64,000 bases of DNA, from positions 62,001 to 126,000 of the forward strand of contig NBAY01000044.1 in NCBI GenBank assembly GCA_002794775.1, read 5' to 3'. Positions within the stretch are counted from its first letter, which is position 1, and every line of letters begins with the position of its first letter. This DNA comes from Porodaedalea pini (taxonomy: Eukaryota; Basidiomycota; Agaricomycetes; Hymenochaetales; Hymenochaetaceae). Shown in pieces: positions 12,244 to 23,783 of this stretch. A program made the position numbers and the translations under genes. Under the pieces are notes generated by a model that had not been told where the DNA came from, did not search any database, and saw only the letters and a list, made by a program, of their open reading frames with translations.

Positions 12244-13934
12244 TCACTGAGCTCAACCTATCATAGACCAAATCAGGCAGAATGGTTTCAGTGTGTCCTT
12301 AGGTCATCGTAACTTCGCCACATATATGTCTGATTTTATTAGTCTCAGCTATAGACTATGAAATCACAAGGGCAGCAAAAGTGGGTTTCGTTGCTGGGAT
12401 GGCATACATTGCTGTTCCATTCCTTGTTATTGGAGGACTCTGTACAATTGGATTTTTTCCTATCGTACTTAGGCCTGTCACAAGAATGTATCAATTATAC
12501 CGCCTTTCAGTCAGATATTCATTACATACTTTTGCATAGGATCGATTGCGGCGGGGATCCATGCCGCAGTGGCAGCAAAGATAAAGTTAATCCAGGAGAG
12601 GCCTCCTTCAACGACTTGGAAGGGCGGAAAGAACTTTAGGCCGTCTATGAAGGTGATTGAGGGGCTGTTGAGGATGCTGTAGACTGGCAAGCAGGAGAAG
12701 ATGTAACAAGCAGCTTTGTATCATGATTGGTCCTGCACTACTTCGATTTTCCTAGATCAACAGTCTAGATGGGCCGGCTAGACCGACATGATGTCTGAGC
12801 CTAGTCCCCTTCATGTTGTGACACTCCGACCCTCAACTCAAAAGTATCTGCTATCTGCTTTGAACACATGTATCTTCCGGCAAATGAGCTCCGGTGGTAT
12901 ATGAATCATTATGCATTGCATGCTGTCCCTCTTTGAGCTTCACCTTATCGCTGACCTCGAGGCTGCGGTATAACATCTGCTCTCTAGGTTTGGGAACTGA
13001 CAGGCTTAATCGCTCCTTGATCTGAAAGATGACCTTCCGATAGAAGACGCGAGAAAACTGCACAGAAGTAGCAAGCTCTACAGTATAACAGCCAGAGCTA
13101 TAACAGTACGGAGAATACAATCTAAGTCGCCAACTTTTACACTTGTCAGTTAGGATCGCTATCTATATCAAGTTCGAGCTGCATACGTAGATTTCGAGGT
13201 TCTCCATTCTATATGTCGGAACCTTGATATAGTCTGGGATGAGGAGTATCAAGCAAAGTTTGGTATGACTATTTGTTAGTTAGTAGAATAGACACAGTTG
13301 CGTATGTACATTACATCTCTTTATTTGCCAATCAGCCGTCGTTCCCTCTACTGCGTCTCCCTGAGCGGGCTTCCACCTGTTCTGGCATTAATATTTATGC
13401 CGCCTGTCATCTTTTGCAGTTCCCCCCACTCGCCAACGCATCCCCGCGTATAACAGCCTCTTTTTTTATTTTATTCTGGGACCAAAGCATGTAGAACAGA
13501 TAGGATTTCTGCACGTTTCTACAAATATAACCGCACTGTTCTTTATGACCTTTGTCGCAGCTCGATTTTCAGGTGCATTTCTTTCATTATGCCCCAGCTT
13601 ACATGCACACCCTTCAGTAAATCCTTAACGTTCTATTTCATTTTCGTGTCGAAAAGCCCTTTTCCAATGAAGCGTACTCTGAGTATAGCAAAGCTGTAGC
13701 AACAAACATGCATGATTTGATATGGTTCAAAACCGAGGAAGACGGCATATGGCAACAGTCCAAGTCTAAAGGAACGAGCCAGCCACATTTGAGTTAAAAT
13801 AAACTCAAAGCCGGGAAAATAGGTTCAAGGTTGCGTTGTACATCCCTCAAGACAGCCCGACCCTCTGCTCATCGGGACCAGATATGTGAGAAACAACCAG
13901 ATGGAAGAAACGAAACCTACAACTTTGCACAGAG
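12244..13934. other. Gene-poor stretch
   Basis: About 1.7 kb in which I find no convincing gene, RNA or repeat. Short frames at 12358-12639 (+) and 12851-13120 (-) show no family motif. Confidence 0.4.
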
Positions 13935-14633
13935 CTAGGCGAACTCCATGTCGCTCACCGACGTGAATCACATTCTGTGACTTCTTCCCTCGGTCAGTCC
14001 TCGCTCTCCCTCCGCCTTCAAGTTGACAAGCATTCGACTGCCTAGAACGCAGAGGAAAACAAAACAGATATGCAACAGGACCTAGTATTCCAATGTACCG
14101 GATCTGATAGTGCTTCAGTCAATAAACCAGCTGCTAGTCATATGATATGTACCACAAAATAAGCAATATCGACGGATCTCTGCAGGTTTTTCTTTGATTT
14201 ATTAGACAAAAATGCTGCTAGTTAGGAGCTGGAAGCGATTGGACGTGAAGAGCATACCCAGAAGTATTTAACCTGGCGATAAGAACAAATTATTTTTTAA
14301 TGCATGGAATGCGGACGGAGTGCTCTTATCTCCTTGTCCATCATAATCGCTTTAATGACCCAGGTGACGAGTTTATGCTGAAACACTCTCGAACATGAAG
14401 CATTTGCATGTACTAGTGTCATAGACCAAGACAGTGACAATTGCGACTTGAAATACTGCGAGATGGTTATGTCTGAAACCAAGAGTGGCACCTGGACAGC
14501 GAGGTGCATATGTTGAAGCCGTAATATATCAACCTGCAAGTTCTTGCACGGACAAGAATCCTTGAGCGAGCGACAAAGTAGTTTGTCCTGAGGGCCTGGC
14601 AGCTGATGATCGTGTAGCTGAAAAGCTTCCATA
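13935..14633 (-). pseudogene. Collapsed DUF6533 gene relic (fourth family member)
   Basis: A shrunken relative of the three DUF6533 genes at 43,957-62,810. Reading the minus strand from about 14,515, VPLLVSDITISQYF matches the family N terminus. One base is then missing relative to the paralogues (TATTTC against TATTTTC), which breaks the frame before the VAIVTVLVYDT helix. The next pieces are present: ATGGACAAGGAG (MDKE) at ~14,340, QVKYFW at ~14,270, then SVDIAYF and RYIGILGPVAYLF. The latter runs straight into CVLGSRMLVNLK near 14,040 and on to the terminal SDMEFA and stop at 13,937-13,935. The helices normally between these parts (about 1 kb in the paralogues) are gone, and an in-frame TGA interrupts the tail after RSHRM. 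The deletion, frameshift and stop together make it a pseudogene. Confidence 0.7.
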
Positions 14634-15239
14634 AAGTCGCATGAGACAGTGATTAAAAGAAATCATGCGGCTGAAAGATTCTCATATAGCGGCGTGAGTC
14701 ATGGGTCAAGACAAGGGGATTTAAAGGAACGCACAAACAAAAACGCGCGCCGCCTACAGCCTACTCCATCACCGCATTCCCGCATCAAACATGAGGAATT
14801 TCCCGCCTTTAGACACTCCTCCCGCATGACTCCTTGCTGGCCTTCGACACGACAGCGGCACTCTTCGCCTCCAGCAACTTGAGTGAACATGGGTTCTACG
14901 CCACCCATAAGTGCAACCTGATGGAATGTCGGGGGAATATTGACGCGCATGGCCGTGGGTATTTCGTCACGACGTGCAAGGAGGGAATGGGTACGGGGTA
15001 GCAATAAGTGGAGACGATGTCATGCTCGCTTGGGCCGACGAGCTGCGGTGCCACATGAGCGTGCATGGTTGGGTGGCATTCGAAAGAATAAAGGCATCGT
15101 TCGCAGTCAGCAGATGGCGATCGAGAAACGGGACGCAGATCCACAGCAGCTCGAGCCGGTGATTTCCTCAAAGTGCTTTCATGTTGAAGTCGTTTATTAT
15201 GCTACGCGCCAGGCCCTTCCTCTTCACGTTGGCCATCTC
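14634..15239. other. Stretch between two pseudogenes
   Basis: Minus-strand open frames at 14699-15004 and 14896-15171 overlap in different frames and show no recognisable domain. They could be the eroded C-terminal part of the oxidoreductase pseudogene that ends just to the right, but I could not align them to the family. Confidence 0.3.
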
Positions 15240-15880
15240 ACGCCCAGAACCGAGCCATGAGAAAGACACAGAGCGCATGAGTGAATCGAACGCAGAGTAA
15301 ACCACTTGAACCCACAATGTCAAAATCGGCGCTCACGACGTCTAGTCTTCCGTCTCCATCGCGTGTGAGGACTAGTGCTACCTCCAACACGTGTCGCGCT
15401 GACGGATAAAGAAAAGGCTAGCGCCCACCCACATCACTAAGAGACTGTCGCCCAGTGTGATTCAGCTGCGTGATCGCAAGGGGCGCATCTCATGTCCATA
15501 CCCATCGCCCGTCTTTCTCTCAATGTCACAGCCTTTCATAGCGCTTGCGAGCTGCTTTAAACTCTTCAGTGTCTTTTCTGAAAGGTTCTCGGGTACGACC
15601 ATATCCGCGTCGAGCGCCCTGTGCTTGTATGAGACTGGACATTGCCAGTGATGACCATACCCCAACCACCACCACGCGCCCAGATCGCATAACGCACGTT
15701 GAGTGTGGCATTTGGCGGACCGCCGAGAAAAGGTGTGAGATGCTCGTACAATGCTGCCTTTTTTTTAAAACATTTAGAACACCTGAACGCATCAACGGCG
15801 ACACGCACTTCGACGAGCCTGTTGGGAAGCCCAAACAGCAGCTCAGAGTCAATGGGCGACAACGCCTCGCCCAGGCCCAT
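15240..15880 (-). pseudogene. Broken NADH:flavin oxidoreductase (Old Yellow Enzyme family)
   Basis: Intact members are FMN enzymes of the TIM-barrel oxidoreductase_FMN family that reduce activated C=C bonds. The minus strand begins at an ATG (MGLGEALS) and gives FGLPNRLVE. A plausible intron follows (GTGCGT..AAAAG), then AALYEHLTPFLGGPPNA and WARGGGWGMVITGNVQ, both strong family signatures. At about 15,632 the frame breaks by one base, and the continuation SYKHRALDADMVVPENLS is in another frame. Further on, QLNHTGRQSLSDVGGR (the family's HxGRQ segment) is present near 15,464-15,421 and ends in a TAG at 15,420-15,418. The remaining barrel and the NAD-binding half are unrecognisable. Frameshift, stop and missing C terminus indicate a pseudogene; a sequencing error alone would not explain all three. 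Confidence 0.72.
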
Positions 15881-16378
15881 TCGTCCACCTCCTGCATCAC
15901 ACAGGCAAAATAAAATAGTGTCACATGCATCTAACGCAGCCTGTGCTAGACAGATCGAAACCTAGTCAGACTGAGCATAAAGCACAGCCAAAAGCATAGA
16001 CGAACCATTGGATGATTCAAGTATGTTTCCTTGACCAGCCTATTTGTAAAATAGGAACGACCAAGCTTGAGCTTTTAGGAAATGAAAAGCAAGCAATAGC
16101 CTTCATGTCGCACACTTATGCCGGTGAGGCAGGGAGCACGTCCTGATGTCGTGGCAGTCGAAGTGCAAAGCGAGGATCAGCGGACTCGCGAATTGCCATT
16201 CCCGACTTTTAGCCGCACAGTGCACAACAAGCTCAATTTTAGTCACTTATATCATAAGTATACATATTTGATACAGAAAAAATATATTAAATCATCGCCA
16301 TCAAGTCAAAGTCAGCGCGTTGGTCCTATGAATCGCACCAGTCCTCAAACGTCCCAATGCCAACTCCCCTAGCGGACA
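15881..16378. other. Short intergenic region
   Basis: 3' flank of the small basic protein gene to the right and 5' flank of the oxidoreductase pseudogene to the left. AT-rich near 16,240-16,290. No gene seen. Confidence 0.4.
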
Positions 16379-17505
16379 TTACTTCTCCTGGGACACGATA
16401 TCAAACGTGTTCGATTGCATTGGGTCGTACGCGTAGTCAGGATCATCCGGAATGTTATCTGCTTCTTCTTGCCAGCGACGCTTCTTAGAGACAACAGTGT
16501 CACTGTCATTGGTTTGGGCACGGACGGTCTGAATCGGTTCGAGTGGAGCATTTCTAAACGTATGGACTGCACTCTTCTTTGGGCGTGACGGCGACGAGCT
16601 CATGGAAGAGTTTGCTCGAGCTTGATCAGAGCTCATGACCTCCTGACGTTTGTCCAGAATGATGCAGAGGTCATGGTGGATCTTCTCCCAAGCTGCAATC
16701 GAGTCAGAAAAGGTATGAGGGGGAACCGCACAAATAAACGCGAATTACCTTGCTTTGTCAGTTCTTGGGGCTCTTCTACTAGCTGCCACCACCTTGCGCG
16801 GACAGTACGATGATCATAAACATCTTTTTCGATGATTATTTGGCTATAGCCAAGTCCCGCTAGACGAGAGAAAATTCTGTGGGATCGTAATTTGTTAGAT
16901 ACGAGAAACAACTAAGGCACTGGTACTCACTCCTTTCGCCGTTCTTCAATGACTTCTTTCTGTTTCTCAACCCTTGACAGCGCTCTTGGATAATAGATTA
17001 AGTAGGTGAGAAAAGGCCACGATTAGAGCCACTGACTCTTGCCGACGTTCTTCGTGTGTCGCTCTCAATTTCTTCAAATCCGACACCTTCACCGTCCGTT
17101 TCGTGCCCGGGCTGTATTGTGCTAAGATAACTTCTGCCTCTAATAATGCCTTACTTGGAGAGGAGCCTTGCTCTAGCATACATCATAGTTACTAAGTTCG
17201 GATACAAAGCTTGATGAAAAATGACTAACGGTACCTTCGGATTTGCGTCTGCCTTTTTTCTTCTCGGGTGTTGCATTAGATCCAGAAGCTCTTAGATCCT
17301 CAGCAGTGTTTGAGCTCGCACGATGAGCTATTCGACGCGTTTTGGGCGCCTTTGGCGTCCTGGGTTTCTTCGGCGAAGGCGAAGGCGATGGCTTGGGTTC
17401 TTCCCGGTAATCCGAGTCATCGGAGTCGGCACCTCGTTTTGGCTGCAGAAACAAACTTCAAGAACTCATTATGCGAGAAAAACGAAGATTGTCATGGCAT
17501 ACCAT
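16379..17505 (-). CDS. Conserved hypothetical basic protein with coiled coil, six exons
   Basis: Function unknown. I joined exons 17505-17503 (only the ATG), 17442-17235, 17172-17037, 16984-16931, 16876-16749 and 16692-16379, giving 843 bases (280 aa) with every junction GT-AG and in frame. Residues 2-70 are basic and Ser/Pro-rich, with repeated SPSP and KKPR-type patches, so nuclear localisation is likely. Residues about 100-134 are charged and probably coiled coil (ERRQEALSRVEKQKE). They lead into RLAGLGYS and RARWWQLVEEP, a pattern I associate with uncharacterised Agaricomycete proteins. The C terminus has a second basic patch (KKRRW). The first intron falls directly after the start codon, so the initiating ATG is an exon of its own in the coding sequence. 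No enzyme motif is visible. Confidence 0.68.
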
Positions 17506-17713
17506 CGAAGTTGTGCATAAATCGCTTGTGAACCCTTGCAGATGCACGGCCACTTCAAATGCCTGTGTCACGGTGTGATGACACCTCGTGTCCGCGTCAA
17601 ACCCTTTTTGGACAGACCAAATGCCAGTAAATAACACGAGCGAACAAGCCAGTCTCAAGAGACAGCAATCTACCGACTAGTCTACGGTATATACAAGTGC
17701 ACAGAGCCCATTA

Positions 17714-19846
17714 TCACTGCAGAATATCTGTAATCCTTTTAATCTCTTGCCAGTTCTCGCCACCGGGCGCCCAGAGCTTGGCTAGGCCTTCCCGGAACTT
17801 CTGCACGTTCACCCGCTTAACTTCGCCATCCTCACCTCTCATCTTTTCAAGCGTCTCTCTGAACTCGCGCTTCACCGCATCAACAGTACCTTCTGGTGTC
17901 CGGTCACCGAGGCGATGGATAGGACGCAGTCCGTTTCCGGTGCGGACTTCGAAAAGTTCATATCCTAGTTGATGCACGAAGGCGACATTTGCAGCGTTTG
18001 TGGGCTGGTCTGCCTCAAAGGGCCAGCAAATCCTGATCGATCGGTCAATATCATAGACTCACTGCATACGTGACTTTCTTCTTACAAGGGCACGCCGTCG
18101 GAAAGAGCTTCGGTGACAGAGTTGTGCCCGCAATGCGTAATGAACCAGCCACATGCCTCCAAACCAGATGTCAGTCTATGCACTTGTAAATTTGGATAAC
18201 ATGTAAGCTCGCATACCTTGTGACTCAATATAGTTGTTTGAGGAAGCCAGTTAGAAGAGTAGCCGAGGCCAGAGGTTTTGATTTTCTCCTTGATCTCGTC
18301 CGGAATTACAGCGAAGGGCGAAGCATGGGCGAAGATCTGACGGAGACTATCAGAAATGCTTACGAAGTGTACTGTCCCACTTACAAAAGGCACTTTCTGC
18401 TCAATCATGACATTTAAGATGGCCCATAGTTTTTCTGGCTCAAAGGGGAAGAATATCGAGCCAAACGATATCTAAGAGCAAAGAGAGTCAATACTATAGA
18501 ACAAAAGTACTTTCTAATTCGAGCCTCACGTATACAACTGAGTTCTGCCCATATTTTTCCAGCGCAGAATCAAGAAAAGCTTCAACCTCCGTTGCAGTTG
18601 AGGACATTGTTTTCTGCCGCTGGATGAGGGGGAAGTCGAAAGGTCCGGGGCTAATGACCGGCTTTCCGCCGAACCATTCCTGAAATGCTTTGATTGAGTG
18701 CTCTTCGTAAAGAGGGGTGGTGTTCATGATAGTTCCATCGCACTCCATCAAAAAGCTTTGAGGTATGTTTCAGCGATCGACTGGAAGAGTGCTGAAAAAG
18801 GTTGGAAAGCCACTTACTTATGAGACCTGGCCAGTATGAATACCCTGCCTTTAGGGAGTTTGGACTTGATGCGAGCGACATCAAGTCAACGAAAAAAAAT
18901 AACATTAACGATAGCAATATAACGCACCTTCTGAGGCAGATGTTCATGATCATACATAGGAGGGATCCCAGGAAGCTCGATGAGTTTGCCATCTATTTTC
19001 CGGAATATCTTTTCAAAGAGACATCAGCGATATCTATCATCAGATAGTCTTGAGTACGTGCGTACTTTTTCGGATTCCTCTTCAATGGCTTCCTTGTCTG
19101 TGTGAGTAATTGCTTTGAGTTTTTCTGCGAGATTTCCATGTCCTCCGAATTCTTCAGGTCCGAACAACAAGATTGCTGCTGCGACCGAGGCCGACTGTAA
19201 CGCGTAGATTGGAACGATGCGCCCACTGACAGCCCTAATATCCTGCAAAGTCTCATACATGAAAAACTTTGGACGGTGGTAAGAGTCGTGTAGATAGAGA
19301 GGTAATTGGAAAAACCACGTACGTCGAGAATGACAAGTTGAGGTGGTCCAGGCTCAACTCCATCAAGCGAGACTTTTCCGCCAGGAGACGCACGCTTGTT
19401 CTCAAGGAGCTTCTTGTACTCCATCATGAAACTCACATTAAGTAAAGTGCTATCCAATTGATCTGGGCCGCTTTCTAACGCAACAACCCTGCATGCACAC
19501 AGAGCGTGGAATTCGACCACAGTGAGCTTTGTACGAGTAATGCGGTGTTGAGAGCGAACCTAATGAGCTTCCGCAGGTCATCCTCGACATCCGGGAGAAA
19601 CTGTGCGTCGAACTCTGTCGTGACTCTCTCGGATAAGGAAGTTGCGATGAACATAGTCGCATAGACTGGCCGATAGCGCATTATCTTCGCCAGAAGCGCG
19701 CACGTGGCTTTTGCGTGTCCTAAAGTGGAAGGAGGAATGCCAGGTGAGAGGCCAGAAGAAAACAAATCGGAAACAAATATGATACCCCATGCACTAATGG
19801 TCAGTGCAATAATATGCCCACTAGGGATAACTGCCTTAACGACCAT
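17714..19846 (-). CDS. UDP-glycosyltransferase (GT1 family), eleven exons
   Basis: Transfers a sugar from a UDP-sugar to a small lipophilic acceptor. Exons: 19846-19786, 19719-19560, 19488-19323, 19266-19066, 19008-18928, 18864-18818, 18755-18531, 18471-18381, 18336-18217, 18156-18086, 18032-17714 (1,542 bases, 513 aa), all GT-AG. The N terminus has the acceptor-domain motif PSGHIIALTISAWGHAKA, where His11 and the second GH fit the catalytic-histidine region. The C-terminal donor-binding signature is complete: SNWLPQTTILSHKACGWFI, then THCGHNSVTEALSDGVPL and ICWPFEADQPTNA. Helix-rich sequence follows to the end (ITDILQ). Length and motif order match fungal GT1 enzymes. The 47-base exon at 18864-18818 (SKLPKGRVFILARSH) is what restores the frame. 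I see no sign of decay. The substrate cannot be inferred; neighbours do not suggest a biosynthetic cluster. Confidence 0.88.
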
Positions 19847-20959
19847 TATTGACTCGTAGATGGTGGGAGAGGAATAAGAGGCGTTGAATCTGCCGGTTAA
19901 ATTCCAAATCCAACGGCAGTCCTTTATAGCCTACTTATTCGAAATTCTCACCGCGCCGCTTCCTATCTGCTACATCGTGTCTCTTCGCGTAACAATTCTG
20001 ACAAACGTCGAATGCCACATGTTCTTCTCTCCCTTCGATTGCCTCCGAGTGCAGCTTCCGGAAGTCAGGACAGAGAAAATTTGCTGATCCGCGTTGGACG
20101 ATGAAAATACCTCTATAAGTTGGTTATCACAAAAGTGCACTCCAAGCGGTGCATAGTCAATATTAATATGATGCTGTCAATACCAAGACCCAGCACCTTG
20201 TTCTAAAAGAGGGACTTGAAAAAAAGGCAAAACTCAGACTCTGTTGGCTCCCGGAAAAAGCTGATTGATCAGATTACCTTTTGCAGATATAAAGTTTCCA
20301 CTCATCAAACCTTTTGAATTGACGGAGCACTCTAGCTAGCAGGCTGAGCGGCGAGAGTGGACACTCCGGGTCGTGAAATGTCGTGGCGCTTCCGTATGCA
20401 ACTCAAAATAAGTGTGAGAACTGGAATACTGTGGGAATCGGATGCGGCAGCTCTAGCCAGCTCACTTCTCATGCTAGTAATGCCCCCTCCTCAATCTCTG
20501 CACATTGAATCAGCTTCAGGCCGAATCTAGTAAGATGCCTGAATGAAGCTATACAGGTCAACCACGCTATCTGATAAGTTTTGTTCTACTTCTCTATACG
20601 ACATCAGGAAAAACCTCCCACTCAGAAACCCTTAGAAAGTTATTAGAATTGTAGTAAATTGTAGAATCTTTGGAATGTCATGAGAATGCAGTCCAAAATT
20701 CAGAAAACTTGTAGAATTTCATGGAAAATTGTCCAAGTTTTGAAATTGAACAGAATTGGCAGCTTGAAATTTAGAATATGGATAGAAAAATGATACACCT
20801 CATAGATTCTATGGAATTTTGTAGAATAAAAAACTGATTGTGGAATTCATTAGATTTTGCCATGGCTTGACACAGGTGCAGGTACTAGATTGGCTTCTTG
20901 GACCTATACTGGGACCCATGAACTATCTGCAGGTTACAGTGTTTTTCATAAGTCTTGAG
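19847..20959. other. Upstream region of the glycosyltransferase, grading into AT-rich repeat DNA
   Basis: The glycosyltransferase promoter lies at the left. From about 20,590 the sequence becomes AT-rich, with many variants of GTAGAATTT and TGGAAAATTG, suggesting degenerate repeats leading into the palindrome that follows. No coding region supported. Confidence 0.45.
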
Positions 20960-21655
20960 ACATGTGAAGATCACAAAATTTGAGCATTTCAGCACCTCAA
21001 AAACTTGTAAAATCCATATCTCTGTCAATTCTTCACAGAATCAGTTCAAAAATGTTGCCAAATTTATTTTCAGCAGCTTCTAAATTTTTGTGAGCTTAGA
21101 GGACAGAAGGTGGAATACTGAGGCTGCAGTAGTGAGAATGGGTGTTTTTCTAGGAAAACTCCTTCCCTGATTTTTCCTGAGCTCAATTTTGAAGCTAATG
21201 ACATGAAACTTGTTGGAGAATGGTCTATATATTATATGGTTGACTTTATGAGGGCTGAAACTAAAGTGAATATTAATGTCTCCTCTTGTTCTGCTTGACT
21301 GTTGTGCTGAAACTCTTAAATTTGCTTGACTCAGGCAGTCTTCAAAAAATTGCCTGCATTGTTATAAGCCATATGAAATTCAATATACATTATACAGACC
21401 ATTATCCAACAATTTCATGCCATTAGCTTCAAAATTGAGCTCAGGGAAATTCAGGAAAGGAGTTTTCCTAGAAAAACACATATTCTCACTACTGCAGCCT
21501 CAATATTCCATCTTCTGTCCTCTAAGCTCAAATAATGTTTTGAAACCATTGAAACATAAATTTAGCAACTTTTTTGAAGAGTTTTTGTGAAGAATTGAGT
21601 TAGATATGATGTATTTTGTATTTGGAGGCACTTCAGGTGACAAAAACTGCCAAGT
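20960..21655. repeat. Imperfect 0.7-kb inverted repeat (fold-back element)
   Basis: Two arms of about 280-300 bases face each other around a centre near 21,300. Left-arm landmarks TCAATTCTTCACAG, GAGCTTAGAGGACAGAAG, GCTGCAGTAGTGAG, TTTTTCTAGGAAAACTCC and CTCAATTTTGAAGCTAATG each recur reverse-complemented in the right arm, in the opposite order, down to about 21,645. The arms differ at many positions, so the element is old. No ORF is inside. This looks like a MITE or fold-back transposon; the outer ends and target duplication are not clear by eye. Confidence 0.75.
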
Positions 21656-22015
21656 CCAATTTCAATGCATCGTCCACAGAAGAGGTGTGGGAACTTGATC
21701 ACATGTATGTTGGTTTTGACGCGGCATGCCACACAGTCTTCACATCTGCTACCACTCCAATATGTCTGGCGCTGATGTCCTTACAGAATGTCTGAACATA
21801 CCCTTGATCACACCCACTGCAACCATCATGCACACAGCAGTAGCCTTACCGGCCGCCTGGTCGGACACACTCACTGCCACAGGCAACATGCCATCCGACT
21901 TCCGACTTTCAACTTGCTCATCTTCAAGCCGAAGACCATAAAGTCTGAACTTCTCTGTGCTGAACAAACTGTCAAGTGAAAAGTGCTTCATGTGCTCGAC
22001 GTCAATGAGTGGTGG
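21656..22015. other. Flank of the large LTR composite
   Basis: A minus-strand open frame at 21749-22051 (containing HFSLDSLFSTEKFRLYGL) crosses the LTR boundary, so its N-terminal codons are LTR sequence. It may be the remnant of a gene interrupted by the LTR element. I do not recognise it. Confidence 0.3.
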
Positions 22016-22845
22016 TGTAGGGGTGCAGACTCTTCTTAATCCAAAGGGCAATTCGGGCTATGGCTCGTGATCGACCCAAGGGGGACTGTGGTGACTCGGT
22101 TTACCGAGAGGGACAACCTAAGTAGAGCAAGGTTCGAGATATAAAGACTCGGCAATATGGATACATGTGGGATTCCAGTTGGACCAAGACTCAGGTGGGT
22201 GGAATCGGCACTTATGACAGTGGCTGAGGGCATTCAGTGATTGGGTGATGGAGTTCTGAGAGTCGGTGACAGAGTCAATGTATACTGTTTTCAGAGTGAG
22301 AGTCGGGCAAGTAGTGCGTAGTAATGCATGTAGTAGATTGTGGTCTAGAGGTGGAGAGGGGACTGTACTTGTCTCGTATCTCCCTATGTCTCTCCTTCCC
22401 TCTCTGTCTACAAACTACTGTGAATTATACTAAGCTGAAGCAGAGAAAGCAGTGCAAGACTCGGCCGAGTCTGTGTGAATGGATGTGAAGGTGAGTCGGT
22501 GATCGGCCTGCACACATCACACAGCCGATCATCATGGAGTGATGTTATAGTGCCCAACCTGCTCTCTCGTCTCTCACCACTACACTACTATATCCCATGT
22601 CCTTGTCTGACTTGCCTAAATCCTTCCACCTGTGCCCACGAGAGTCGGTCGTCCATGTGCTGAATGAGTTCGTATGACATCTGTCTGTCCGATCGTGTCC
22701 ATACCAAGTATTATAATAAAGGGTTGGCCGCCGATTATGAATGTATCAATAGTAATGTTCGGCGGCCGGTAAAGGGAGTCAAAGGAGTAGTGTAAGTGAG
22801 GGGGGAAAGACTTGGCTGGCACGTAGGCAATGGTTAATCGCTACA
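22016..22845 (-). repeat. Outer element LTR, left copy (3' LTR)
   Basis: About 830 bases, TG..CA bounded. It matches the right copy at 37605-38427 along its length. Differences by eye are mostly C/T and G/A transitions (for example TTCGGGCTATGGCTCG against TTCAGGCTATGGCTCA). Confidence 0.88.
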
Positions 22846-23783
22846 TCTCCTGGGGGGCCAGAAAAAAAGTGTTTGCAGTGTACATGAGAAGTGGTTGAAT
22901 TGGAAATTAAAGAAAGTGTAATGGGTGAGGTTCAGTGCATTCTGTGGTATTTAATGGTGCAAAGAGGAAGAGGTTGATGGTTCACTGATCAATGCTGAAA
23001 TCGCACCCTGGAGTTTTGTGATGTGCACTATCTGCTGTGTGACCATGTCATGGAGGTTCTCGAGTTGGACTGACGGGGCTGGGTGGTGTATGCTCATCTG
23101 GAGGTCTGGGTGCCATGGGATAATTGCGATCTGGATGAGGTCGTGTGTCACTGCCAAACGTAGATGCTGATTCACTGGTAGTTCCAGGCCTTGATTAACA
23201 ATGTATCTGGTGTGGTTGTTGATCAAGGTCGGTCAGGGTCGGTACTGGACGTCAATCACCATGTACAGGCACAGGAAGAACTCGTGCACCTTCATGCCAG
23301 GCTCGGCGATTGAGCGCCAGAAGCGCTGGTGAGATCCAGAGTGATGTAGGACATCCTCGAGAGTGGCCTGACGTGAGTGATGGCATGCAACAGTGAGAGT
23401 GAATGATATCGACCAGTTATGAACCCCACGTATGTCATCTGGGCACAGGATTCAGTTGTCATAGAAAGACTCGGCGCTGGTTTGGTCTGAGTGCATGGTC
23501 GGTGAAGGGGTAGAAGTGAAGAAGAACAAAGTTGAATTATTCGAGAGGGGGATATTGTAGAGCAGATGATTCTGAATGAACAAAAAGGAGGGAGTATTTT
23601 ATAGAGACTCAGGGTTATTAGTTAGTACAATGTTTGGTGTAAAAAAAATTTTGGTGGAGAGAAAGTAAAAATAGAGAGGGTCGGTGCTTGTTGTCATACA
23701 AAACGGGGTTCTTGTTATTAAGGGAAATGGAGGGGTACTCTATTTTGCCTAATGTAACATGAGGTGATTGAATCAGGGGGGTT
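22846..23783. other. Interior of the composite, no supported gene
   Basis: Sequence between the left LTR and the unknown minus-strand ORF. Rich in TCGG/GTCGG and TGTG words. Only short frames with stops, for example 22951-23226 on the minus strand. Confidence 0.4.

Noticed and set aside
18818..18930. Suspected frameshift in the glycosyltransferase between PQK and FLMECDG
   Set aside because: A first guess at the small exon broke the frame. Using the acceptor after GCATCAAG gives a 47-base exon (SKLPKGRVFILARSH) that restores it, so the gene is intact.
22011..22015. Target duplication for the outer LTR element
   Set aside because: GGTGG on the left does not match the bases after 38,427 (TA and the palindrome), even after removing the palindrome. 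No duplication can be claimed.
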